Notes under the pieces: model-generated | Databases searched by the model: none | What the model was told of the DNA's origin: nothing | What the model saw: the letters and a program-made list of their open reading frames with translations, nothing else | From: Nitrososphaeria archaeon | Lineage (GTDB): Archaea; Thermoproteota; Nitrososphaeria; JACIWG01 | Direction: 5' to 3' | Length of the DNA: 13,710 bases | NCBI GenBank assembly: GCA_014361085.1 | Contig: JACIWG010000030.1 | Location: 1-13,710, forward strand | Translations under genes and position numbers: made by a program | Shown: piece after piece, positions 6,744 through 13,709 of the stretch | Layout of the letters: each line of letters opens with the position of its first letter | Numbering within the stretch: the stretch's first letter is position 1

Positions 6744-6802
6744 GAGCATCCTACTCTCTAACTAAGGTTGGGGACTCTTGCGTGGTTTGATAGACAATGC
6801 TC
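6744..6802 (+). promoter_or_regulatory. Structured 5' leader that can sequester the radical SAM start codon
   Basis: GAGCAT (6744-6749) is complementary to ATGCTC (6797-6802), which contains the ATG start codon and the next codon. Inside this loop CTCTAAC (6756-6762) pairs with GTTGGGG (6767-6773) over seven pairs, two of them U-G, around a TAAG loop. The leader of about 53 nt stands out because most other genes here look leaderless. It may be a cis-regulatory element. An alternative is that the minus strand here is a decayed IS200/IS605 right end. Sequence alone does not separate the two. Confidence 0.35.
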
Positions 6803-7861
6803 TATATAGTGTATACAACTGGACAGTGCAATTTGAAATGCAAATATTGTGGAGGAAGTTTCAGAAAAGATAGAATGCCGTGGGAGATAAAATATAAATT
6901 TAATGACTTAAAAAATTTGATAATAAAAGATAAGGAAAGTTATATCTGCTTTTATGGTGGAGAGCCTCTTTTAAACCTAAGCTTTATAAAAAGGGTTTTA
7001 AAGGAGGTACCTGCAAAGAAATTTATTCTCCAAACAAATGGACTTTTGATTAGAAAGGTTGATGTTGAACTTTTAAACAATTTTGATGCGATTCTACTGT
7101 CTATAGACGGTGTTAAAGAAGTTACAGACATTCATAGGGGGGAAGGAGTTTATGATCAAGTTTTGGAAAATGCGAGATGGTTAAAAAAGATTGGGTTCAG
7201 AGGAGACTTGGTTGCACGTATGACGTTAACGGAGGAAGGTGATGTTTATAGGGATGTTCTGCATCTACTTTCTTTAAAAATTTTTGATCATGTGCACTGG
7301 CAACTGAATGTTGTATGGAGTGAGAGATGGAAAGATTTTAAAGGTTGGGTGGAAAATAATTATCTTCCAAACCTTAGTAGGCTTCTGAATTTTTGGTTAG
7401 AAAATATAGAAAATAAAAGGGTTTATGGAATAGCCCCGTTTAAAGGAATATTAAAAAGGAGTATTTATGGAGGAAGTGTTCCTCCATGCGGTTCAGGCAC
7501 AGAATCTGTGGCCATAACAACCGATGGAAGAGTATTAGCCTGCCCAATAGCTGTTGATGGGAAGTGGGCATTATTAGCTGAAGACTTGAAAAACTTTAGA
7601 GGACTTAATAATGTGTTTATTAGAGAACCTTGTACATCCTGTAATGTTTTAAAGGAATGTGGTGGGAGATGCTTGTACGCTTACATGGAAAAACTTTGGG
7701 GTGAAGATGGCTTTCATGAAATATGCGAGATAACTATGTGGTTGGTAAAGAAAATAAGGGAGATTAGGCCAAAATTGTTTAAAATGGTTGAAAGTAGCTC
7801 AATAGATTTAAATGATTTAATATATCCAGCATACAATAATTCTGTTGAAATAGTGCCTTGA
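6797..7861 (+). CDS. Radical SAM/SPASM enzyme, putative peptide-modifying, AF1577-like
   Basis: A cytoplasmic iron-sulfur enzyme that cleaves S-adenosylmethionine to start radical chemistry. The [4Fe-4S]-SAM motif CX3CX2C is at C11, C15 and C18 right after the start, followed by the SAM-binding YGGEPL (53-58) and SIDG (102-105). The C-terminus carries a SPASM-like auxiliary cluster region with C231, C249, C279, C282, C288, C292 and C310 (PCGSG.., ACP, CTSCNVLKECGGRC). The size of 354 aa, the N-terminus MLYIVYTTGQCNLKCKYC and the layout resemble the archaeal AF1577 family of putative peptide modifiers (from memory). Its substrate is unknown, and I see no Cys-rich precursor peptide beside it. 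It ends 8 bp from the tRNA on the opposite strand. The radical SAM call is firm; the peptide-modifying role is inferred. Confidence 0.88.
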   Translation: MLYIVYTTGQCNLKCKYCGGSFRKDRMPWEIKYKFNDLKNLIIKDKESYICFYGGEPLLNLSFIKRVLKEVPAKKFILQTNGLLIRKVDVELLNNFDAILLSIDGVKEVTDIHRGEGVYDQVLENARWLKKIGFRGDLVARMTLTEEGDVYRDVLHLLSLKIFDHVHWQLNVVWSERWKDFKGWVENNYLPNLSRLLNFWLENIENKRVYGIAPFKGILKRSIYGGSVPPCGSGTESVAITTDGRVLACPIAVDGKWALLAEDLKNFRGLNNVFIREPCTSCNVLKECGGRCLYAYMEKLWGEDGFHEICEITMWLVKKIREIRPKLFKMVESSSIDLNDLIYPAYNNSVEIVP

Positions 7862-7869
7862 CATGATTC

Positions 7870-7972
7870 TGGCGCCGGGAGGGGGATTTGAACCCCCAAG
7901 ACTCTTTCGAGTCAATGGCTTTCAGTCTAATAGACTCCAGGCCATCGCCCTACCAGGCTAGGCGATCCCGGC
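7870..7972 (-). tRNA. tRNA-Ser(GGA) with a 14-nt intron, CCA encoded
   Basis: Acceptor stem GCCGGGA (7966-7972) pairs with TCCCGGC (7874-7880); the discriminator is G (7873) and CCA is encoded (7870-7872). The D arm has AGCCTGGTA, the T arm GGGGG-TTCAAAT-CCCCC, and the long variable arm forms GACTC-GAAA-GAGTC, as in type II tRNAs. The anticodon stem ATGGC/GCCAT encloses 21 nt rather than 7. Removing a 14-nt intron at 7921-7934, after position 37, leaves the loop CTGGAGA with anticodon GGA (7936-7938), typical of archaeal tRNA-Ser. The discriminator G, the GCCGGG acceptor and the variable arm all agree with serine. The mature molecule would be 89 nt with CCA. A TATA-like TTTATAAAG lies about 50 bp upstream. 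Confidence 0.93.
7921..7934 (-). other. Intron of tRNA-Ser at position 37/38
   Basis: A 14-nt intron in the canonical archaeal position next to the anticodon, to be removed by the tRNA splicing endonuclease. A strict bulge-helix-bulge with four central pairs does not form here: only two of the four central pairs (C-G and G-C) are seen. An alternative hairpin AGTCT-ATT-AGACT with 4-nt internal loops on either side is stable. This suggests a relaxed splice motif of the kind that heteromeric or broad-specificity endonucleases accept. Confidence 0.8.
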
Positions 7973-8018
7973 TTTCACAAGTCCTTTTTTGTTGTAGTTT
8001 TGCTTTAAAAATTTGTCT

Positions 8019-9032
8019 TTATAAATTTTTTATTAACTTGTGAAGAAAATGTCCTATTTCATTTGTTTTTTTGTCACCGCCTATGTCAGGTGTTTTGTAG
8101 CCCATATTAAGAGCTTTTATTACTGCTGACTCAAGTGTAGAAGCTGCTTCCTTAAGCCTTTTATCATATTTTTTATCACTTAACCAGTCTAATAGCATTT
8201 TGAAGGAGAGAATCATAGCGTATGGATTTGCTATGTTTTTACCCGCTATATCTGGGGCTGCACCATGTATTGGTTCGAAAAGGGCTTTAGATTCTCCAAT
8301 GTTTGCTGAAGGCCCTATTCCTAGGCTACCTGCTATTTGTGCTGCTTCATCGCTTAAGATGTCGCCGAACATGTTTGTTGTTAAAATAACATCAAATCTG
8401 TCAGGATTTTTTATCAAAATTGCTGAGGCGGCATCAACATATATTTCATTCACCTTTACTGGATAGTTGGAAAGCTCTTCTTTCGCAACTTTTGAGAATA
8501 GCCCACAGGTTTTCCTTAGAACATTAGATTTGTGAACTACTGTAACAATACCTTTTCTTTTGGCTGCAATTTCACCTGCAACTCTAGCAATCCTTCTAGT
8601 TGCATGCTCTGAAATTATTCTTAAGGCGATTGCTAAATTTTCAAGTTCAAATTCCAGTCCCTTGTATAGGTCTTCAGAATTTTCTCGAACAATAACGACA
8701 TCTATACTTTTGACACATTCAATATTAGGATAGTTTTTAACTGGCCTGATATTCGCGTATAAGTCAAATAGTTGCCTCAATTTTACTGTCACATCCATAG
8801 AAGTTTCTCCAACAGGACCCTTTATCGCTGCATCAGAATTCTTGAAGCCTTCGATAGTTTCAGAGGGGAGGGCTACGCCCATTTTGCTAAGACAGGTGTC
8901 ACCGGCCTCATAGAAAACTATGTTAAAGTTTAAATTATATTTTAGCTCAAGAGCTTCAATAACATGTAATGTAGCATCAGAAATTTCAGGTCCTATACCA
9001 TCACCTTTTATCCAAGCAATTTTATAACCCAA
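8019..9032 (-). CDS. Isopropylmalate/isocitrate dehydrogenase family enzyme
   Basis: Oxidatively decarboxylates a 2-hydroxy-3-carboxy acid (3-isopropylmalate, isocitrate, homoisocitrate or a relative) using a dinucleotide and Mg2+. The residues expected for the family are present: GDGIGPEI (10-17), R86 and R96 in LRQLFDLYANIRP, R116 in VRENSED, Y123, K168, and metal ligands D200, D224 and D228 in NMFGDILSDEAAQIAGSLG. HGAAPDIAGKNIANP keeps the Asp-Ile pair (D261, I262) that goes with NAD+ rather than NADP+. The short form (337 aa) and LYANIRP resemble archaeal IPM/homoisocitrate enzymes; the substrate loop does not settle the choice. The start is TTG at 9032, because an in-frame TAG lies two codons upstream and a TATA box (9061-9069) predicts an 8-nt leader. 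Confidence 0.9.
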   Translation of the reverse strand: MGYKIAWIKGDGIGPEISDATLHVIEALELKYNLNFNIVFYEAGDTCLSKMGVALPSETIEGFKNSDAAIKGPVGETSMDVTVKLRQLFDLYANIRPVKNYPNIECVKSIDVVIVRENSEDLYKGLEFELENLAIALRIISEHATRRIARVAGEIAAKRKGIVTVVHKSNVLRKTCGLFSKVAKEELSNYPVKVNEIYVDAASAILIKNPDRFDVILTTNMFGDILSDEAAQIAGSLGIGPSANIGESKALFEPIHGAAPDIAGKNIANPYAMILSFKMLLDWLSDKKYDKRLKEAASTLESAVIKALNMGYKTPDIGGDKKTNEIGHFLHKLIKNL

Positions 9033-9060
9033 TTTTTTCTAGTGAGGCTCTTAATTTGGA

Positions 9061-9069
9061 CTATATAAA
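9061..9069 (-). promoter_or_regulatory. TATA box of the dehydrogenase gene
   Basis: TTTATATAG on the minus strand, centred about 33 bp before the TTG start at 9032. The predicted leader is about 8 nt, in line with the other near-leaderless genes of the window. Confidence 0.45.
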
Positions 9070-9181
9070 CCCTTAATCTCAGTCATTATAATGATAACCA
9101 AATTTATTTTACTAACATGGGAAAGATTTATAATTTTGTAACCGATTCTGATAATTATTCTAGTTAAGCATTCTCTATCTT

Positions 9182-9240
9182 TACAAGAAAAAAATTAGTG
9201 GATGAAAGTCGACTATGAAAAATTTTAATTGTATAAAAAA
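9182..9240 (-). terminator. U-tract terminator region after the ribosomal protein block
   Basis: Starting one base after the L13e stop codon, the minus strand carries three T tracts: six T at 9235-9240, five T at 9218-9222 and seven T at 9188-9194. Clustered U tracts without a stem are the usual form of archaeal intrinsic termination. The rest of this 209-bp gap (9033-9241) holds only the dehydrogenase promoter; no gene or stable RNA fold is visible. Confidence 0.45.
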
Positions 9241-9241
9241 G

Positions 9242-9463
9242 TTAGTCCATTTTAGATAAGGCTAAAATTTCCTTTAATTTTTCAACATTTTCTTTATGTG
9301 AACTTTTTCTACGTCTATCTATTGGAATTTTAAGCCTTTTGGCTATATTAGGAGATATACCTGCTTCTTCCAGCTCTTTTAATGAAAAACCTCGGCCTTC
9401 CCTTGGTTTATTATAGATTGGGGAAAATACAGTTGGCCTCAATCTTCTTTCCAAGGAGTTCAC
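9242..9463 (-). CDS. rpl13e: Ribosomal protein L13e (eL13)
   Basis: A small large-subunit ribosomal protein found in eukaryotes and part of the archaea (mainly TACK lineages). The hallmarks are GRGFSLKELEEAGI followed by a short helix, IPIDRRRKSS, and a C-terminal helix ENVEKLKEI. At about 73 aa it is the archaeal short form. Two adjacent start codons exist: TTG at 9466 and GTG at 9463. GTG is preferred, since an AT-rich TATA-like tract at 9481-9496 predicts transcription starting at or just before it. It lies 85 bp behind cbf5 with its own likely promoter, so it can be made separately from the operon. Together with the TACK-biased distribution of this family, it is the strongest lineage clue among the protein genes. 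Confidence 0.85.
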   Translation of the reverse strand: MNSLERRLRPTVFSPIYNKPREGRGFSLKELEEAGISPNIAKRLKIPIDRRRKSSHKENVEKLKEILALSKMD

Positions 9464-9480
9464 CAACGAAGGGTAAAGGA

Positions 9481-9496
9481 AAATTAATTAAAAAAA
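9481..9496 (-). promoter_or_regulatory. Candidate promoter of rpl13e
   Basis: TTTTTTTAATTAATTT on the minus strand, centred about 25 bp before the GTG at 9463. It would give a leaderless mRNA. The surrounding 82 bp between cbf5 and rpl13e are very AT-rich and hold no other visible feature. Confidence 0.35.
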
Positions 9497-9548
9497 TTTA
9501 GTTTAATTATGTTTAATCACGATTATAAATTCTAACCTTTAACCTTAA

Positions 9549-10532
9549 TTATTTCCACACTTTAGGATAAGTGCCTTTATCCATTACTACTCTTTCTATT
9601 TTTACAGCAAATCCTTTTACAAGTTCTTCTATTTCATTAGCTGATAATAGGGCTTTACCTAACGCAACAAGTTCCCCTTTTAAAGTTAATATTACTACTA
9701 AATCACCTTTAACTATATTTGATGATAACTTAACTATACCGGGTATTGCCACTTGTGCACCATGACATACTGCATCAACAGCGGAATCTTTAATTAAAAC
9801 CTTTTTAAATGGTGTTAAAACATTTTCTATTGGCTGTACAAGTTTTCTTATAAGTTCTTCATTGTTTTCATTTTTCCATTTGTGTATTGCAGCGGAAAGG
9901 TCATGCAACCTCACTAGACCCTGTTCTTCATCAATATTGAATACTCTTGTACGCCTAAGCTCCACCATCGTTGCGCCAACACCTAAAACTTCTCCGATGT
10001 CATAAACTAATTTCCTTATATATGTTCCAGCTTCGCAAGCGACCTTTACTACAATAAGACGTCCTAACTTTTCTATCAAATTTATTTGATATATCCTTTT
10101 GGTCCTTGTAACTCTTTTAACACTTGACCTTTGTGGAGGTCGTTGATATATTGTACCAGTGAACTCCTTGAAAACGTCTAAAATTTTTTGTTCTTGCACA
10201 TCATTATGTAATCTTACTACCGTAATGTATTCTTTTGGACCTAGTAAAAATAGGCCTAAAGCCTTTGTAGCATTGCCTAATGCAATAGGTAATACACCGG
10301 ATACTGGTGGGTCTAGTGTTCCACTATGCCCTGCCTTTTCAATCTGCAACATTTTTCTTACCCATGCTACAACTTCATGACTTGATGGACCTCGAGGTTT
10401 ATCGAGTGGTATGAATCCATAGTTAAGGTATATGTTGATGGGTCTCTTTTGAGGGAAAAAACCATAGTCTAAATTTGTTACTTCATCTGATAACAGTATG
10501 TATTCCTCGCTGCTCAGGCTCTCTGACATCAT
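9549..10532 (-). CDS. cbf5: Cbf5/TruB-type tRNA/rRNA pseudouridine synthase (H/ACA RNP catalytic subunit)
   Basis: Isomerises uridine to pseudouridine in rRNA as the catalytic part of archaeal H/ACA RNPs with Nop10, Gar1 and L7Ae, and can modify tRNA U55. The protein is 327 aa, typical for Cbf5. The synthase domain (about 38-240) has YGFIPLDKPRGPSSHEVVAW, then GHSGTLDP with catalytic D74, and the later motifs YIRKLVYDIGEVLG and VELRRTRV. The C-terminal PUA domain (about 247-325) includes GDLVVILTLKGELVALGKAL and binds the ACA end of guide RNA. The start is ATG at 10532 (a second ATG follows directly), one base after the cmk stop, so translation is probably coupled. The adjoining L14e gene found between cmk and cbf5 in many archaea is missing here. 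Confidence 0.95.
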   Translation of the reverse strand: MMSESLSSEEYILLSDEVTNLDYGFFPQKRPINIYLNYGFIPLDKPRGPSSHEVVAWVRKMLQIEKAGHSGTLDPPVSGVLPIALGNATKALGLFLLGPKEYITVVRLHNDVQEQKILDVFKEFTGTIYQRPPQRSSVKRVTRTKRIYQINLIEKLGRLIVVKVACEAGTYIRKLVYDIGEVLGVGATMVELRRTRVFNIDEEQGLVRLHDLSAAIHKWKNENNEELIRKLVQPIENVLTPFKKVLIKDSAVDAVCHGAQVAIPGIVKLSSNIVKGDLVVILTLKGELVALGKALLSANEIEELVKGFAVKIERVVMDKGTYPKVWK

Positions 10533-10533
10533 G

Positions 10534-11097
10534 CTACACCAGTATATTCTTTAACTTAAATTGTATGTATGATTTAAGTATTAAAAATATTTCATCTTCA
10601 CTTAAGTCTTCAGTAGATAAGACAATATGGCATACATCCTTCACATCAGAAATGGATAAACCATAATATTTTTTAAACCGATTTATTTCACTTGCCTCCC
10701 TAGCCATTGTTTCATCATAAGCTTCATTATAGGATTTTCCATCTCTTCTTGCAATCCTTTCAATTCTAACATTATCAGGAGCAGAAAGAAATATTCTAAT
10801 CAATGCAATGTCCTTTAGAAACCATGCACATAACATTGAGTCTATAACAACATTACCTTTAATACCTTCTTCTATTACTTGGCCATCAATCAATCTATCT
10901 ATTTCGTCAGATAATTCAGCATTTTTTGATAATTCTATTAGAGATAACCCCTTTTCTTGAGCTAAGCTTCTAAAGATTGCGCCACCAGACACATGCCTAA
11001 GACCAAAGGCCTCCGCCAGACGCTTAGCTTGCACAGTTTTACCTACACCATGGAGACCACTTATTGCAATAACAATACTTTTGTTCCCTTTATTCAA
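10534..11097 (-). CDS. cmk: Cytidylate kinase, archaeal type
   Basis: Phosphorylates CMP and dCMP to the diphosphates with ATP in the cytoplasm. The P-loop is SGLHGVGKTVQA (13-24, K20 and T21); HVSGGAIFRSLA (35-46) is the archaeal form of the CMP-binding region; RIARRDGKSYNEA (114-126) is the arginine-bearing lid. The 187 aa match the archaeal COG1102 family. The start is TTG at 11097 and overlaps the end of the upstream EMC3-like gene by 8 nt; GGTGGGG about 7-9 nt before the TTG is a good Shine-Dalgarno. Position between the insertase and cbf5 is the conserved archaeal neighbourhood. The last 20 residues are Ile/Lys-rich and less conserved. Confidence 0.92.
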   Translation of the reverse strand: MNKGNKSIVIAISGLHGVGKTVQAKRLAEAFGLRHVSGGAIFRSLAQEKGLSLIELSKNAELSDEIDRLIDGQVIEEGIKGNVVIDSMLCAWFLKDIALIRIFLSAPDNVRIERIARRDGKSYNEAYDETMAREASEINRFKKYYGLSISDVKDVCHIVLSTEDLSEDEIFLILKSYIQFKLKNILV

Positions 11098-11578
11098 TGC
11101 TTGTCCCCACCAATTTAGTTATGATCGTTGCAAAAGCAAACGAGGTTATAAGGTACCACCAAAAAAGCTGTAGTTTATCCCCTATGAATGGTAAGGGTAA
11201 AGGAGATACTGCAACTGTAGTGGTTGGACCTATAAGTGATGAAATAAATATGTATATAAACCAGAAGGGTATTATGAAGATGAATGTTGCCTTAAGTCTC
11301 TGATTTGAGGACTTTAGTTCCATTTGCTGAATGCTTTTCTCCTTTTTTCTAAGCTTCTCTTCTTTTGCCTTATCACCCTTTTTTATGGCATCTAGTAGCT
11401 CTTTCCTAAAGGCTTTAGCTTCTCTTGCAACTCTCCTAGCTTCCTCTACATCGACAAGGAGACGTACGGCAACCTGTGAAACAAGGTTTAGGCCTATAGA
11501 TGTTACTATTATTAATATTGTTGAGTAGGGAATTTGATTCCATGCTATTTCGAGTATCATAAGTATTATCAGCTCCAA
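11090..11578 (-). CDS. EMC3/TMCO1-type membrane insertase (DUF106, Oxa1 superfamily)
   Basis: A membrane protein of the Oxa1 superfamily, thought to help insert membrane proteins next to SecY. There are three membrane segments at about 14-37, 95-117 and 138-157, with a charged coiled coil between the first and second (about 43-88, KEEKLRKKEKS region), the standard topology for archaeal DUF106. At 162 aa it is typical, or slightly short. The start is TTG at 11578 or ATG at 11560 (residue 7); a TTTAAAG element about 25 bp before 11578 favours TTG. It follows secY by 46 bp, whereas many archaea have adk between the two; no adk is present here. The family call is good; the insertase function rests on homology to EMC3/TMCO1. 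Confidence 0.88.
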   Translation of the reverse strand: MELIILMILEIAWNQIPYSTILIIVTSIGLNLVSQVAVRLLVDVEEARRVAREAKAFRKELLDAIKKGDKAKEEKLRKKEKSIQQMELKSSNQRLKATFIFIIPFWFIYIFISSLIGPTTTVAVSPLPLPFIGDKLQLFWWYLITSFAFATIITKLVGTSIE

Positions 11579-11624
11579 TCATAGTAATATAATAACTTTA
11601 AATAATTTTATTGAACACTAATCT

Positions 11625-13046
11625 TTAACTTCTACCCAGAACTTTTCCTAACATGGGCATGAATGTTTCTATTTCTTCTCTAACTAGGGTCTGATAATAT
11701 TGTATACCTATATCAACCATCAACAGGATACCAATTCCCGAGCCTAGAACAGAGAAAAGGTCTGAGAAGGCAGCTAAAAGACCGATAAATATTCCTCCAA
11801 GAATCGTCAGTGTAGGTATGTACCGGTTTAAAAGTTGGCTAATACTTAACTCGGATCTCCTAAATCCAGGAACTTGTACCCCAGCATCAACAAGACTTTT
11901 AGCCACCTTATCAGCTGATAAGCCTCCGATTTCTACCCAGATTTTTGCAAAAAGTACTGAGAAACAGACTAACAATAGCGTGAATATAATGGCATGTAGA
12001 GGATCAGCTTGAACAGCCGCTAAACCACGTGGGGCAGTAATGTAGTAGGCTAACCCACCTGTTGGAGCGTTTGTTGTCCTATTAAAGGTGCCAAACAAAT
12101 TTAATATTGGATTACTATTTTCAGGATTAAGTCTTGCCCAAATCAATTGTGTAAAAAAGGTTATGTTCGTCAGTAGGGCTGAAGTCAATATTATGGGGAT
12201 GTTTGAAACGTAAAGGAATTTTATTGGATATACTCCACTGAACCCCCTATATCTTGCAGATGTTATTGGAATTTCAACTCTTAATCCTTCAACATAAACT
12301 ATTAATAGAATTACAAGTAAGGTTAATATTACAGTGAGAAGAGAGGGGAAACCTGAGCTTCTATAGAATATCTCGTTAAAACCTGAGGATGCTTTTGCTA
12401 TGACATATGGAATGAAACCGTATGGAGCTGTAATATTTTCTGATTCCATTACAGGGTAGGGACTGAAGAGGCCCCATGCAATCTGTACGGCAGCGCCAGC
12501 AAAAATGAAAAGGCTTATGCCACTTCCAACACCCCATCCCTTTTGAACTAATTCATCTAATAGCATAACGATTATTGTTGCGGAAAAGAGCTGAAAAAAT
12601 ATTATTAAAGAGGTTTGTGGCGTTAGATTTAGTCCAAATGCTCCACCAAGTATGTATGCAGAACATTCCATAATAGCTACTAGTATTGTTAAAAATTTTG
12701 TTGTAGCCGTAAATAGAGCCCTATCCTCACTTTTTGTTAAGTCAAGTTTGATTATATCTGCACCTTGCAATAGTTGGGCAATTAAGCCTGCGGTCACAAT
12801 TGGACCTATACCAAGTTCCATAAGGGTTCCTCTTGCTGAAGCAAAAATTATTCTGGTATAAACTAGTGGGTCTGCACCTTTGCTTACACCATAAAGAGGG
12901 GTTTCAACCATTATAAAGTATACCACAAGTACCGCCACAGTCCACAACAGTCTTTCTTTAAGAGAAAGTTTTCTAATAGGTTTAGGAACTTCAGGTATTA
13001 CTGTCGAAAAGCTCTTTATAAAGTCGGCTAGAGCACCCAATATCAC
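11625..13046 (-). CDS. secY: Preprotein translocase subunit SecY
   Basis: Pore subunit of the Sec61/SecYEG channel in the cytoplasmic membrane. The protein is 473 aa with about ten membrane helices. Recognisable parts are the plug and TM2b region ELGIGPIVTAGLIAQLL (77-93) then the LDLTKSEDRALF loop (101-112), QKGWGVGSGISLFIF (168-182), the TM6-7 loop VEIPITSARYRGFSGVYPIK (257-276) followed by FLYVSNIPIILTSALL, and TM10 with GSGIGILLMVDI (435-446). The start is GTG at 13046; GTGA overlaps the L15 stop by 4 nt, so the two are translationally coupled, as in many archaeal spc-type operons. There is no sign of truncation. Confidence 0.97.
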   Translation of the reverse strand: MILGALADFIKSFSTVIPEVPKPIRKLSLKERLLWTVAVLVVYFIMVETPLYGVSKGADPLVYTRIIFASARGTLMELGIGPIVTAGLIAQLLQGADIIKLDLTKSEDRALFTATTKFLTILVAIMECSAYILGGAFGLNLTPQTSLIIFFQLFSATIIVMLLDELVQKGWGVGSGISLFIFAGAAVQIAWGLFSPYPVMESENITAPYGFIPYVIAKASSGFNEIFYRSSGFPSLLTVILTLLVILLIVYVEGLRVEIPITSARYRGFSGVYPIKFLYVSNIPIILTSALLTNITFFTQLIWARLNPENSNPILNLFGTFNRTTNAPTGGLAYYITAPRGLAAVQADPLHAIIFTLLLVCFSVLFAKIWVEIGGLSADKVAKSLVDAGVQVPGFRRSELSISQLLNRYIPTLTILGGIFIGLLAAFSDLFSVLGSGIGILLMVDIGIQYYQTLVREEIETFMPMLGKVLGRS

Positions 13047-13480
13047 TTCGACCCTTCAATAAGACCTCCTGTCGATAAAATTTTTTCTTTCGCAGATTTT
13101 GTAAACCTTTCTACAATAACATGATACGCGCCGGAAACTGAGCCGGCGCCAAGAAGTTTTTCGTACCCCAGTGAGGAGAGGTTCAATACAGGTCTGCCTT
13201 CAATGGTTTCTAAGGGAGAGACTGAGACTAGGCTCTTGTATAGCTTATCAAGTGAACCAACATTTATCCAACGTTTTGGCTTAAAACTTTTTGGAGGGCG
13301 CATGTCATCTTTTCCAAAATGGTCTGGCGCATATTTTATGGTCCAACTCCACTTATGCTTATGTAGTCCCGCGTTTCCAACACCACCTTTTTGGCCTGAT
13401 GCTCTATGCTGTGACACTTGCCCCCATCCATGGGTTCTTGAACCACGCATTTTTCTAACCTTTCTTAATCTGGTAGGCAT
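13043..13480 (-). CDS. rpl15: Ribosomal protein L15 (uL15)
   Basis: A large-subunit protein that binds 23S/5S rRNA near the central protuberance. Its 145 aa include the Arg/Lys/Gly-rich N-terminus (RLRKVRKMRGSRTHGWGQ, then HRASGQKGGVGNAGLHKHK), which threads into rRNA, and a globular C-terminal part from about residue 62, ending in a nucleic-acid-binding-like fold (LLGAGSVSGAYHVIVERFTKSAKEKI). The start is ATG at 13480 with GGGTG about 10 nt upstream. It overlaps secY by 4 nt downstream. The gene before it is hsp20, 19 bp away, not the usual L30 or S5. Confidence 0.96.
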   Translation of the reverse strand: MPTRLRKVRKMRGSRTHGWGQVSQHRASGQKGGVGNAGLHKHKWSWTIKYAPDHFGKDDMRPPKSFKPKRWINVGSLDKLYKSLVSVSPLETIEGRPVLNLSSLGYEKLLGAGSVSGAYHVIVERFTKSAKEKILSTGGLIEGSK

Positions 13481-13499
13481 ATTCTAAACACCCTACTAT

Positions 13500-13709
13500 T
13501 CATACTTTATTTAGTTTAATTTCAAGGATGCCGTTCCGATATTCTGATTTTAAGGAACTTATGTCTATGGCATTAGGTAATGGTATAACCTTTTTATACC
13601 TTCTTCTTTCAGAAGATGCTAAAATATATAATTTATTCTTTTTTGCAGAGATACGTATGTTTTCCTTCTCCACACCAGGAAGTTCAACTATTACAATTAG
13701 ATCTTTTTC
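13500..13709 (-). CDS. Hsp20 / alpha-crystallin family protein, N-terminus outside the window
   Basis: A reading frame open from the right edge to TGA at 13500-13502, 69 codons visible. The translation contains the alpha-crystallin core: DLIVIVELPGVEKENIRI (beta strands with the ELPGV turn), a middle ILASSERRRYKKVIPLP, and NGILEIKLNKV at the very end, the GxLxI/xIxL strand of small heat-shock proteins. Small heat-shock proteins hold unfolding clients in an ATP-independent way. The tail stops right after the core and lacks the usual C-terminal extension with the IxI motif needed for large oligomers, so it may be a divergent or dimeric form. Its stop is 19 bp before the L15 start, so the genes are probably co-transcribed. 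The start and full length are not visible. Confidence 0.8.
   Translation of the reverse strand, partial: EKDLIVIVELPGVEKENIRISAKKNKLYILASSERRRYKKVIPLPNAIDISSLKSEYRNGILEIKLNKV

Noticed and set aside
9087..9160. Possible C/D box small RNA on the plus strand
   Set aside because: Only a degenerate C-like box (ATGATAA) and one CTGA are present, with no internal D'/C' pair and no terminal stem.
9091..9170. Tiny plus-strand reading frames of about 16 codons in the gap after rpl13e
   Set aside because: No ribosome binding site, no matching promoter spacing and no recognisable sequence.
11601..11624. Missed adk or small ribosomal gene between secY and the emc3-like gene
   Set aside because: The gap is only 46 bp and AT-rich; it fits a promoter but not a gene.
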